Positions 26,770 through 35,546 of a stretch of DNA of 64,000 nucleotides are shown here, piece after piece. The notes below the pieces were generated by a model. That model saw only the letters and a program-made list of their open reading frames with translations. It made no database searches and was not told the origin of the DNA. This DNA comes from Granulosicoccus sp963833195 (lineage in GTDB: Bacteria; Pseudomonadota; Gammaproteobacteria; Granulosicoccales; Granulosicoccaceae): NCBI GenBank assembly GCA_963833195.1, contig CAWHXF010000028.1, positions 1,488,001 to 1,552,000 on the forward strand. Direction: 5' to 3'. The position numbers were made by a program, and so were the translations under genes. How positions within the stretch are numbered: the first letter of the stretch is position 1; every line of letters begins with the position of its first letter.

Positions 26770-27227
26770 CCTTGGATCGCTGGTGAGTTGGTGTTGTCGC
26801 ACACTACGCCGGCGAGGCTTCCCACGCAAACTCCAGGGCGTGATTTGCGCCCGAATCTGCGATGACCCCCGCACCACGAGCCCGCCGCGGTCTGCCGGCC
26901 GAGTCGCCTCGGCTCTGGCGCGATCGACCTTCGGCGCACGACTCACCTTGCCGTCGGTCACCACGCTGTCCGCGAGTACGTGGTTGCGGTTCAGCAGCGC
27001 TACCCCGGAGACGGTGGGCTCGATCCTTGCGCGCAGGAAGCTCTGCACGCGCACGGCTTGGCGGATCTGGTGCTCGGCACGGTATTCGGCGCGCGGGCGC
27101 CCGAGCTGCCGCGGGCGGCTCGAGCTGGCTGGGCGCGCCGGAGAGCGGCCCCGGGGTCCGTGCGGTTCTCACTGCGTGGTCTCGGGCGGTGCCGGGCCCG
27201 GACGACGATGCGAAGGCGGAGATCGTG
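26770..27227. other. Non-coding or degraded stretch between antitoxin and unknown gene
   Basis: 458 bp with no supported gene. Open frames run through it on both strands, but none has family-like sequence or a credible start. It holds the antitoxin operator at its left end and a purine-rich ribosome-site-like tract (27212-27221) before the gene at 27228. Confidence 0.5.
26789..26806. promoter_or_regulatory. Imperfect dyad before the antitoxin gene
   Basis: TGGTGT and ACACTA flank 6 bases, 19 bp before the antitoxin ATG. This may be a ribbon-helix-helix operator. Weak evidence: one mismatch in six and no clear promoter boxes. Confidence 0.3.
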
Positions 27228-28190
27228 ATGCGGAAGAAGCTCGTCTACTTCGCGGTGTCGGTCGTGTGCGCGATCGCGGCAATCGCCTCGATCCACTCGG
27301 CCGGAGAACAAAGGGCGCTCGCCGATATCGCCGATCGCTACGGCATCCGGGCTGCCGCCCTGGCGGCGATCGCGCTGGCACCCATGGCGCGACTCAAGCT
27401 GCACGCGCAGGTCGTCGATCAGTTCGGACGTCCCGTGTCCGATGCCCGGGTTCGAGCCGGATTTCTCGGAAACGGGTTCATGGCGGGGCGCAGCGCGGGG
27501 GACGTGAGAACGGACGAGGAAGGCAGACTCAGGCTGTCGGGAAGAGGCACCGAGATCACGATCGGCGGAATCGAACACCCGAAGCTCACTCAGGTGGTAC
27601 GACTGCACCGGTCAGGCGACGGTCTGCGACACTCGACGGGGTACTGGTTCGACCTGCGATCACTCGACAAGCCCGGTGCGGCCGGCAGGTCATCCGCCAA
27701 CCCGTTCGTGATTCCCGTGTGGCGGGTGGAGGAGTTCGAGCCCGTCGAGGTCGTGACCAACCGCAGCTCCATCTTCGGGGTGGCTCCCGGCAAGACGTCG
27801 CCGGAGAAGTTCGGCCTGCGCGCATCGTGCACGCGCTCGGGGGCCGACGACGCCGATGAGCAGTCGTGGACCATGAGCCTGGAAGTGGCGGGCGACGGTG
27901 GCTTCCGACGCGCGGACGATCTCTACCTCAACGAGGCGCCGTCGGCCGGCTACGACCGCGTCCGGCTCGAGTATTCCGGCTCCGATCGACGGGTGGTGGA
28001 TTTCGACGGCATGGAGCGCTACTACTACCGCGCCATGGACGGCCGGGTCCACGGCGTCATCTCCTTTCGCAACGTGAACCCGTTCGGTTCGCGTCGGCTC
28101 TGCGCGATCGACCTGCGCTACGTGAAGTACAACGCCACCGGCTCGCGAAGCCTGGCGACGCCTCCGCGAACGAGCACGTCCGACGGATAG
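27228..28190 (+). CDS. Exported or membrane-anchored protein of unknown function
   Basis: A 320-residue protein starting MRKKLVYFAVSVVCAIAAI, with a single N-terminal hydrophobic segment (about residues 5-22) that is probably a signal anchor. Residues about 60-130 (LHAQVVDQFGRPVSDARVRA, then TDEEGRLRLSGRGTEITIGG) resemble the carboxypeptidase-regulatory-like/Ig fold often found in surface proteins. The C-terminal half has two beta-rich stretches with Cys residues. The ATG at 27228 has an AAGGCGGAG-like site before it; the open frame upstream to 26862 is not protein-like. No family is assigned, and the end may be eroded since a gene remnant follows. Confidence 0.6.
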   Translation: MRKKLVYFAVSVVCAIAAIASIHSAGEQRALADIADRYGIRAAALAAIALAPMARLKLHAQVVDQFGRPVSDARVRAGFLGNGFMAGRSAGDVRTDEEGRLRLSGRGTEITIGGIEHPKLTQVVRLHRSGDGLRHSTGYWFDLRSLDKPGAAGRSSANPFVIPVWRVEEFEPVEVVTNRSSIFGVAPGKTSPEKFGLRASCTRSGADDADEQSWTMSLEVAGDGGFRRADDLYLNEAPSAGYDRVRLEYSGSDRRVVDFDGMERYYYRAMDGRVHGVISFRNVNPFGSRRLCAIDLRYVKYNATGSRSLATPPRTSTSDG

Positions 28191-28250
28191 CACACGAGCT
28201 CGCGCGGTTCGAGTGCGAGCGCGGCGGCGTCGACTGCCCGATCGTCTTGC

Positions 28251-28391
28251 ATCGAGCCGGAGCCATGGACCATCGTCGACGACGAGCTCTACCTGAACCG
28301 CGGCGACGAGGTGCAGGAGAAATGGATGCAGGACATACCCGGCTTCATCGCCACGGCGGACGGCAACATCGCGGAGCTGCTCGCCGACTGA
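28251..28391 (+). pseudogene. C-terminal remnant of a YHS-domain protein
   Basis: About 46 codons ending at the stop 28389-28391 read EPEPWTIVDDELYLNRGDE, then VQEKWMQDIPGFIATADG. This matches the end of small periplasmic YHS-domain proteins, in which LYLN.....VQ..W..DIPG.I..AD is conserved. The YHS metal-binding part itself and the signal peptide are missing. It is too short to function and is best seen as a leftover after deletion. Confidence 0.5.
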
Positions 28392-28438
28392 GCTCGCCCG
28401 CTCCCATGCGTTCGATCGTTCGACAGGCCCCGGCCGGT

Positions 28439-29736
28439 TCAGATCGCCAGCAGCGCGGCGTTGTCCTTGCGCGTCCGCGCCAGGCGCCGAGCGATCTCCC
28501 GCTTGCGCTCCGAACCTACGCCGAGCTCGCGCGCGATCCGGTCCCAGTCCGCAAGCGCCGCGTCGACCGCGCCGACGATCTCGCGCGTGCCGGCGGCGCC
28601 CAGGCTCGCGAGCCGGGCGAGCTCGAGTACCGCCTTCACGGGCGGTGCGCGACCATGACCGCCGAACGAGGTCGTGTGCTCGCCGGACGGTGACGGGCTG
28701 AACGTCACGTCGAACGCCGGCGAAGGCCACCACGCGCCCTCGTCGTCCATCAACCACGCCCAGTTCTTCGCGTGATCGTCCTGGTTCGCCGACAGCAGGT
28801 TGAACATCGCGCGCCGGAAGGTCTCGCGCGCCGCCACCGGCGAGCGGCACAGCAGCTCGCTGGCCCGGACGAGGTCCGCGACGTCCAGCGACGGCAGGCG
28901 ATGGTCCGCCCCGAGCAGGCCACCGGCCGAGTGCAGGTGCAGCCGGCCGCCGGCAGCCGTGCAGTCGAAGCGCTCCAGCGAGAGCCAGGCGAGCCGTCCG
29001 CCGGACCCTTCCGGCTCGACGAGCTCGGCGCGTTGCACGTCGATGCCCGCCCGTTCTGCCATGCGCAGCCACCCGGCCTCGCAGCGTCCCTCGTCGTGAC
29101 CGAGGGGCAGTTCGAGCGACGTGAACTTCACCAGGCGGGCGGACGCGCCCGCAGTCGCCTGCGTCGAGTAGCGACCCTCGCCGTCGCGCCACAGGAAGGA
29201 TTTCGGACGAGCGCCGCCGGAACCGCCCGAGCGCACGAGCTCGGCGCGCACCGCCGTCGCGTCGCCCTCGAACGCGCGCGCGGCGTCGCGTCCCAAGGCG
29301 GCCAGATCGGTATCGGGTTCCGTGCCGTCGAGCTCATCGTGCATCGGTGGCGCGAACGCGAGGGCTCCCCCCCCACGATCCCCGAGGAACGCCAGACGAT
29401 CCAGACAGGTGACGTCGGCCGGATCGATGCCCCGACGTCGGAAGGCGCGGTCCATCAACGACAGCCCCCAACCGTCCGGCAACGCGTCCGCGAACACGCC
29501 GTGCAGCGGATCGCGTCGCGAGGGCAGCTCACCCTGCGCCGGTTGCGGACCGGGTTCGAACGCGAGACGGAACGGGGACAGTGACGTACCACCTGGGCGA
29601 GGTATCGCGACGTGTACTCGAACCAGTTCGTGCGTGCGTCGCGCGCGAGCGTGCCAGCCTTCACGCGAGTTCCGTCGCCGAAGCGGCGCGACACCGACAA
29701 CCGGCGCGTACCGGCACCCGCGTGCGCTCGGCTCAC
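28439..29736 (-). CDS. hipA: HipA-family serine/threonine kinase toxin (one frameshift)
   Basis: A HipA toxin of about 432 residues, a kinase that in known cases phosphorylates an aminoacyl-tRNA synthetase and causes growth arrest. Seen: N-terminal couple-HipA segment (FGDGTRVKAGTLARD), DALPDGWGLSLMDR, the glycine-rich loop SGGSGGARPK, a catalytic segment NQDDHAKNWAWL, and the metal-binding PAFDVT. The GTG at 29736 overlaps the hipB stop. The frame changes near 29595, between the first 45 residues and the rest, so either a base is wrong or the N-terminus is lost. The intact core from about 29580 down is convincing. Confidence 0.8.
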
Positions 29737-30014
29737 GGCGGCACGATGTCGTCGATCGAGCGCGGTCGGGACGGCCGCTCCATTAGCAGCGCGTCGAAGT
29801 CGTCGAGGTCCGCGACGGTGTGCCACAGCATCACGAACTGCCGCAGCGAGATCTCGCCGCTCGACTCGAAGCGCTTGATGGTCGCGGCCGGCACGCCGCT
29901 GCGCTCGGCGAGCGCGGCGCGCGACAGCTTCAGGCGCCGACGCCGCTCGCGCACGCGCGCGGCGAGCGCGGTCCGGATGTCGGCGGTGGAGCGAAGTCGC
30001 AGGCGTTCGGGCAC
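29733..30014 (-). CDS. hipB: HipB-like Xre-family antitoxin/repressor
   Basis: A 93-residue helix-turn-helix protein (RVRERRRRLKLSRAALAERS, then VPAATIKRFESSGEISLRQF, about residues 20-65) paired with HipA. The start is a GTG at 30014, and the end overlaps hipA by GTGA. It should bind both HipA and the operator upstream. A promoter-operator region was found at 30046-30095. The lack of a Shine-Dalgarno at the GTG makes the exact start slightly uncertain. Confidence 0.82.
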   Translation of the reverse strand: MPERLRLRSTADIRTALAARVRERRRRLKLSRAALAERSGVPAATIKRFESSGEISLRQFVMLWHTVADLDDFDALLMERPSRPRSIDDIVPP

Positions 30015-30045
30015 GAGTGGCTACGCTACGAAGCGGTCGGACACC

Positions 30046-30073
30046 ATGATATCCAAATTCGCGCTTTTTTGTC
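30046..30073 (-). promoter_or_regulatory. hipBA promoter
   Basis: On the minus strand, -35 GACAAA (30068-30073) and -10 TATCAT (30046-30051) are 16 bp apart, giving a start near 30039 and a leader of about 25 bases to the GTG. The dyad TGTCC-GGAAT-GGACA overlaps the -35, consistent with repression by HipB. Confidence 0.6.
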
Positions 30074-30095
30074 CGGAATGGACAACCGGATGTCC
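30070..30095. promoter_or_regulatory. Paired dyads, candidate HipB operators
   Basis: TGTCC-N5-GGACA (30070-30084), and an overlapping GGACA-N6-TGTCC (30080-30095). The half-site TGTCC/GGACA thus occurs three times within 26 bp at the promoter. HipB operators elsewhere use TATCC-N8-GGATA, a related half-site layout, so this is a plausible variant. Confidence 0.5.
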
Positions 30096-30316
30096 ACGAA
30101 AAAGACGATGGTCCATCTGCTTTCCCATACTCGAAGACCTTGCGCCAAGAGACGCCAACGCGGGCAGACGATATCTCGTGACGAAACGTGTCGGTGCGCC
30201 GATCGGGGACGCATCGACACGTTCGGGGACCGACCTGCGCGGATTTCCGAATCGACGCGCGCCACCGTGACGATGTCCGGCCAGCACCGGCCGGCTCGCC
30301 ACCGAGACCGCCTCCC

Positions 30317-31370
30317 ATGCACCGACGCCCCTTCGCCCTCGTGCCGCCGATCGCCCTCGCGGCCGCACTCGTTTCCAATTCCATCTCCGCCGCCGACGAC
30401 CTGCCTGCCCAGAAGCTCGCCGTGCCGATCGACGGGGCCGAGGTCGCCTACTACGAGGCCGGCGACCCCGACGGCCAGCCCGTCGTGTTCGTGCACGGCC
30501 TGCCCTTCTCGTCGTACATCTGGCGCGACGTCGTGCGCGCGCTCGACGGCGAAGCGGCGAACGCGGGCCATCGCCTGATCGCGATCGACCTCGTCGGCTT
30601 CGGCGACTCCACGGGCACGGGCTACGGTGTGCTCGAACAGGCCGGCCATCTCGGCGCCTTCGTGGACGCCCTCGGACTCGACGAGCTCGTGCTGGTCGGC
30701 CACGACTGGGGCGCGGGCATCGCGCTGACCTACGCCGGCGCGAACCCCGACGGTGTCGCGGGCTTCGCGACGATGGAGGGGGCGATGCCGCCCGTGTATC
30801 CACGCCCGGGCTACGACGAGATGCCCGAGCGCATCGCCGGCATGTTCCGCTCGATGCGCGGCCCCGAGGCCGAGGCGAACGTGCTCGAGAACGACCTGTG
30901 GCTCGACACCATCATGCCGACCATGAGCGCGGCGCCGCTGCCCGACGCCGTCGTCGCGGAGTACCACCGCCCGTTCCCGACACCGGAAAGCCGGCGGCCG
31001 CTCCTCGAGATGAGCCGCTCCCTGCCGATCGGCTGGCGAGCCCGCCGACGTCGTCGCCGCCTACGAGCGCGGCGTCGACTGGTGGACATCGTCCAACGTA
31101 CCGAAGCTCGTCGTGTACGCCGAGCCCGGCAGGCTCTACGGTCCGGAGCTCGCCGCGTGGAACGCCGCGAACGCGCCGAACGCGACACTCGCGAACGTCG
31201 GGCCCGGGCTGCACACGCTGCCGGAAGAGAGCCCGCGGGCGGTCGCGGACGCCCTGGCCTCGTGGCTCGCGGCGCTGGCGGGCCCGGGCGACGTGGGAGA
31301 CGCGAGCGACGCGCGGAACGCCTCCGGCCCGAGCGGCACGACGGTCGTGGACCGAGGAACGGTGCGCTAG
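30317..31370 (+). CDS. Exported haloalkane-dehalogenase-like hydrolase (one frameshift)
   Basis: An alpha/beta hydrolase of about 350 residues with a Sec signal peptide (MHRRPFALVPPIALAAALVS). It has the haloalkane-dehalogenase/epoxide-hydrolase features: oxyanion region HGLPFSSYIWRDVV, nucleophile Asp followed by Trp in VGHDWGAG (about residue 130), and a catalytic His in GPGLHTLPEESP near the end. Trp after the nucleophile, as in dehalogenases, can help bind halide. The frame changes near 31036; removing one T joins the two parts. Exported members are less common than cytoplasmic ones. Whether it dehalogenates or opens epoxides is not decided by sequence. Confidence 0.7.
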
Positions 31371-31402
31371 GGTATCCACCCGCGCCTCCGACCCCGTTCG
31401 AC

Positions 31403-32137
31403 ATGACCGTTCCCGCCACCGAGAGCGCCCACGTCGCCGTCGTCGATGACGACCCGGACATCCGCGAGCTCGTCGCGACGCACCTCGAACGCTACGGCTA
31501 CCGCGTCACCATCGCCGACGGGGCCAGATCCCTGCGCGCGCTGCTCGCGCGTTCGCGCTTCGACGCCATCCTGCTCGACGTCATGATGCCCGGCGAGGAC
31601 GGGCTTGCATTGTGTCGGGACCTGCGCGCCTCGTCCGACGTACCGATCCTCTTCATGACCGCGTTGTCCGAGGAAACCGACCGCATCGTCGGACTCGAGC
31701 TCGGCGCCGACGACTACATCGCCAAGCCGTTCAACCCGCGCGAGCTCGTCGCGCGGCTGAAGGCGGTGCTGCGTCGTGCGCACGCGCTGCCGCCATCGGC
31801 CGAGGTCCCGTCGGTGGAGCGGCTCGGCTTCGCCGGCCGCACGTTCGACCTGCCCAGGCGCGCGGTGACCCTGCCCGACGGCTCGCGCATCGGTCTGTCG
31901 ACGTCGGAGTTCAAGGTACTGAAGGCGCTCGTCGAGCATCCCGGTGCGGTGCTGACCCGCGACGAGATCATGGATCTCACGCGCGGGCGCAGCTCGGACG
32001 TCTTCGGGCGCGCCGTCGACAGCCAGATCAGCCGCCTGCGCAGGAAGCTCGAGGACGACCCGAAGCGCCCGGCGATCATCCTGACGCACTGGGGCGGCGG
32101 GTACTGCTTCTCCGAGGAGGTGGAGGTCCTGCCATGA
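31403..32137 (+). CDS. OmpR-type response regulator
   Basis: A two-component response regulator of 244 residues. Its receiver domain has the acidic pocket DDDPDI, the phosphorylated Asp in ILLDVMMPGEDG (about residue 58), and Lys in DYIAKPFNP. The C-terminal winged-helix DNA-binding domain (about 150-240) carries SDVFGRAVDSQISRLRRKLE and HWGGGYCF. It is coupled to the following histidine kinase by ATGA overlap. The signal and target genes are unknown; the RND efflux operon or the dehalogenase gene nearby could be regulated, but nothing shows it. Confidence 0.9.
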   Translation: MTVPATESAHVAVVDDDPDIRELVATHLERYGYRVTIADGARSLRALLARSRFDAILLDVMMPGEDGLALCRDLRASSDVPILFMTALSEETDRIVGLELGADDYIAKPFNPRELVARLKAVLRRAHALPPSAEVPSVERLGFAGRTFDLPRRAVTLPDGSRIGLSTSEFKVLKALVEHPGAVLTRDEIMDLTRGRSSDVFGRAVDSQISRLRRKLEDDPKRPAIILTHWGGGYCFSEEVEVLP

Positions 32138-33528
32138 GACCTTCCAACGACGGCATCGCTCGGCTCTGGCATCGCAGCGTCTTCGCGCAGACCTCGATGG
32201 TGCTGTGCGCAGCGCTGCTGGCCGCGCAGGGCATCGCGTTCTGGCTGTTCTGCGGCGAACGGGCGGTCGTGTTGCGCGAGGCCGCGAAGGCGGGCTTCGT
32301 CGACACCCTGCACCTCGCCGCGACCGCGCCGGCCGCGCTCCCGCCCGGCGACGCGACGCGGTTCCTGTGGCTCTCCGAGGCGCGGCCCGACATGACCTCG
32401 CTCCGCGCCGCACCTCCGGAGCTGCTCGCGCGGCTGGAACCGCATCGTCTCGCCCTGCCCTGGCCGGTGGGCGCCGCTCGGGCCAACGCTCCGGAGGTGG
32501 CCCGCACCGCGGCCGACGAGCTGAGCTGGTGGCCGGTCGGAGCGCGCGGCGTCGCGCTCGCCCTGCACCCGTCGGGCGCGGGCTACGTCGGATCGCTCGT
32601 GCTGGACGACGGGCGACGACTGAACGGGCTGTTCGCCACCCCCGCGTGGACGAGCCCGCTCGCCTCGCAGAACTGGACGCTGCACGCGGTGACGCTCGGC
32701 CTGATGATGCTGGCCTCCGTCCTGCTGTCGCGCCGGCTGACCGGACCCATGCGACGCTTCGCGCACGCCGCCGGCGAAGTCGGGCGCGGGCGGCGCGCCG
32801 TGCTGCCGCGGGGCGGACCGAACGAGGTGCGTCGCACGGCCGAGGCCTTCGACGCCATGCAGCGGCGCATCATCGCTCTCGTCGACGATCGCACGCACCT
32901 CCTGTCCGCGATCGGGCACGACTTGCGCACTCCGCTGACGAGCGCGCGGCTGCGGGTGCACCTCGTCGAGCAGACGCACCTGCGCGAGCGCCTGCTCGGC
33001 GACCTCGACCGGGTGGAGCGCATCACCGAGAGCGCGCTCGATCTGGTGCGCGGGCTCGCCGAGGAGGCGGCCGTGCGGGTGGACCTGCGCGCGCTGCTGG
33101 ACGAGGTGGCGACCGACTTCGGCGAGACCGGTGCGGACGCGACGCTCGTCGCGGACGACGTGCCCGTGATCGTGACCTGCCGACCCGTCATGCTGCGCCG
33201 GGCCGTGACCAACCTCGTCGACAACGCGATCAAGTACGGCCGGGGCGCCGAGCTGTCGGTGCGCCGCGGCGATCCGCACGAAGGGCACGGCACCGACGTG
33301 GTGATCCGCGTGCGCGACCGCGGCGAGGGTATCGACATGAACCGCGTCGCGGAAGCGTTCGAGCCCTTTCGCCGGCTCGAGGGCTCGCGCTCGCGCGCGA
33401 CCGGGGGCGCGGGGCTCGGACTCACCCTCGCCCGCTCGGTCGCGCGGCGGCACGGCGGCGACGTGACGCTTGCGCGGGCCGAAGACGGGCCCGGGCTGGT
33501 CGCGACGCTGCGCTTCCCGGTCGGCTGA
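32134..33528 (+). CDS. Sensor histidine kinase
   Basis: A membrane histidine kinase of 464 residues. Two transmembrane segments (about residues 20-40 and 185-205) flank a periplasmic domain of about 140 residues. Then comes a HAMP linker, the phosphoacceptor His in SAIGHDLRTPLTSARLR (about residue 268), and the ATP-binding boxes (NLVDNAIKYG, RDRGEGI, GAGLGLTLARS). The kinase is of the EnvZ-like class paired with an OmpR-type regulator immediately upstream. The stimulus is not evident; the periplasmic domain is unremarkable. Confidence 0.9.
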   Translation: MRPSNDGIARLWHRSVFAQTSMVLCAALLAAQGIAFWLFCGERAVVLREAAKAGFVDTLHLAATAPAALPPGDATRFLWLSEARPDMTSLRAAPPELLARLEPHRLALPWPVGAARANAPEVARTAADELSWWPVGARGVALALHPSGAGYVGSLVLDDGRRLNGLFATPAWTSPLASQNWTLHAVTLGLMMLASVLLSRRLTGPMRRFAHAAGEVGRGRRAVLPRGGPNEVRRTAEAFDAMQRRIIALVDDRTHLLSAIGHDLRTPLTSARLRVHLVEQTHLRERLLGDLDRVERITESALDLVRGLAEEAAVRVDLRALLDEVATDFGETGADATLVADDVPVIVTCRPVMLRRAVTNLVDNAIKYGRGAELSVRRGDPHEGHGTDVVIRVRDRGEGIDMNRVAEAFEPFRRLEGSRSRATGGAGLGLTLARSVARRHGGDVTLARAEDGPGLVATLRFPVG

Positions 33529-33543
33529 AGGTGGGAAACGGCC

Positions 33544-34441
33544 CTACCGTGCCCGATCGCCGAGCTCGCTGGCCAGCCGCTCCACCAGATCGCGTGCCCG
33601 CTGCGCCAGGGGGCGCCCCTGCGGGTACACGATCCACACCGACATCGGTCGCCACGCGTACTCCGTCAGCACGGCCTCGAGCCGCCCCGCCGCCAGCGCC
33701 GCGCGCACGATGAAGTCCGGCTCGCGCAGCACGCCGAGTCCCGCCTCGGCCGCCGCGACCAGCGCCTCGCCGTTCGTCGCGGTGTAGCGCGCGCGCACCT
33801 CGACCGTGCCGGTGGCGCCACCCTCGCCGCTCCAGGCCCAGCGCTGACGCGGCGCGCGATCGCTGAAAGCACAGCGCGTCGACGTCCTCGAGATCGGCGG
33901 GCACCGTCGGGCGCCCGCGCTCGTTCCAGTACGCCGGGCTCGCGGCGACGACGTGCACGACGTCGCCGAGCCTGCGCGCCACGAGCCGCGAGTCCTCCAG
34001 ATCGCCGATGCGCACCGCGACGTCGAAGCCCTCCTCCACGAGATCCACGCGCCGGTCGGCGTAGTCCACGTCGAGGCGCAGCGACGGGCGCTCGGCCGCG
34101 AACGCGTGCAGCACCGGTGCCACGACGCCGAGCCCGTAGCTCAGCGGCAGCGCGACGCGCAAGGTGCCCTCGTAGGCCGCGCAGGCGCCCGTGACGCTCT
34201 CGTCGGCGCGCTGCAGCGCGGCCAGCAGCGCCACGGCGCGCTCGTGGTACTCGACGCCCGAGGCGGTCGGAGCGAGCCCGCGCGACGAGCGGTTCGCGAG
34301 CCGCACGCCGAGCCGCGACTCCAGCTCCCCGAGCCGTCGGCTGACCGCCGACACCGCCACGCCGAGCCGCTCGGCCGCGCCCGACAGCGAGCCCGACTCC
34401 ACGACGGCGACGAAGGTCTCGAGCTCGACGAAGCGATCCAT
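33544..34441 (-). CDS. LysR-family regulator (one frameshift)
   Basis: A LysR transcription factor of about 298 residues. The N-terminal helix-turn-helix is intact (ELETFVAVVESGSLSGAAER, then AVSAVSRRLGELESRLG), and the effector-binding domain follows. At about 33866, one extra base breaks the frame; the remaining C-terminal part (YTATNGEALVAAAEAGLGVL and on) ends at 33544. It is divergent from the glutathione-transferase gene at 34549, across about 107 bp, the usual layout for a LysR factor controlling its neighbour. Confidence 0.82.
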
Positions 34442-34548
34442 GCATGGATGCTACGGCCTGCCGGAGGGCAAAAGCGCGCACGTCGTCGTCACCTCGGGCG
34501 AGACAGAGGTAGATTCGGGCATCGTTCTTCGCCACCCCTACCTGCGCC

Positions 34549-35523
34549 ATGGGACTGCTCGTCGACGGCAATTGGCAGGACCGCTGGTACGACACCGACT
34601 CCACGGGCGGCAAGTTCGAGCGCTCGGAATCGAGCTTCAGGCACTGGGTCACGGCCGACGGCTCGCCCGGCCCGTCCGGCGAAGGCGGTTTTCCCGCAGC
34701 TCGCGGCCGCTACCATCTCTACGCGAGCTACGCGTGCCCCTGGGCGCACCGCGTGCTCATCTGGCGTGCGCTGAAGGGTCTGGAGGACGCCATCGATGTC
34801 TCCTTCGTGCACTGGTTCATGGGCGAGGAGGGCTGGACCTTCGAGCCCGACGACGACGGCATCGTCGGCGACCGCCTGGGCGAGCGCACGCGGCTGCACC
34901 AGCTCTACACCGCGGCGAACCCGACGTTCACCGGCCGCGTGACGGTCCCCGTGCTGTGGGACACCGAGCGCGACACCATCGTCTCGAACGAATCCAGCGA
35001 GCTGGTGCGCATGCTGGACACCGCGTTCGACCAGCTCGGCGCCGCCCCCGGCACGCTGTACCCCGAGGCGAAGCGCGACGAGATCGATGCGCTGAACGAG
35101 CGCATCTATCACACGCTGAACAACGGCGTGTACAAGGCGGGCTTCGCCACGACGCAGGACGCGTACGAGGAGGCCGTGAACCCCTTGTTCGACACGCTGG
35201 ACGCGCTCGAGGAGATCCTGGCACGGCAACGCTTCCTGACGGGCGACGAGCCGCTCGAGGCCGACTGGCGGCTGTTCCCCACGCTGCTGCGGTTCGACCT
35301 CGTGTACCACGGCCACTTCAAGTGCAACGTGCGGCGCATCGCCGACTACCGGCACCTCGCGGGCTACACGCGCGATCTGTACCAGTGGCCCGGCATTCGC
35401 GACACGATCAACCTGAAACACGCGAAGCGCCACTACTACTCCAGCCACGAGACGGTCAACCCGACGCGCATCGTGCCGGTGGGCCCGGCGCTCGATCTCG
35501 ACGCGCCGCACGGACGAGGCTGA
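34549..35523 (+). CDS. Glutathionyl-hydroquinone reductase (Xi-class GST)
   Basis: A 324-residue glutathione transferase of the Xi (YqjG/PcpF-like) class. It has the catalytic CPWAHR motif in YASYACPWAHRVLIW (about residues 60-75), and SNESSEL for glutathione binding, plus a C-terminal helical domain with the TINLKHAKRHYYSSH signature. Enzymes of this class reduce glutathionyl-hydroquinones formed in quinone detoxification. Likely regulated by the divergent LysR gene; both may serve aromatic or quinone stress. No frame problems. Confidence 0.88.
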   Translation: MGLLVDGNWQDRWYDTDSTGGKFERSESSFRHWVTADGSPGPSGEGGFPAARGRYHLYASYACPWAHRVLIWRALKGLEDAIDVSFVHWFMGEEGWTFEPDDDGIVGDRLGERTRLHQLYTAANPTFTGRVTVPVLWDTERDTIVSNESSELVRMLDTAFDQLGAAPGTLYPEAKRDEIDALNERIYHTLNNGVYKAGFATTQDAYEEAVNPLFDTLDALEEILARQRFLTGDEPLEADWRLFPTLLRFDLVYHGHFKCNVRRIADYRHLAGYTRDLYQWPGIRDTINLKHAKRHYYSSHETVNPTRIVPVGPALDLDAPHGRG

Positions 35524-35546
35524 AGGACCTTACCGCAGGCCCGACC

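Larger units (their letters stand above)
30015..30316. other. Intergenic region holding the hip control region
   Basis: About 300 bp between divergent hipB and the dehalogenase-like gene. It is unusually AT-rich for this genome around 30045-30110 and contains the hip promoter and dyads listed separately. No other gene is supported; the last 120 bp has no clear promoter for the rightward gene. Confidence 0.6.
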
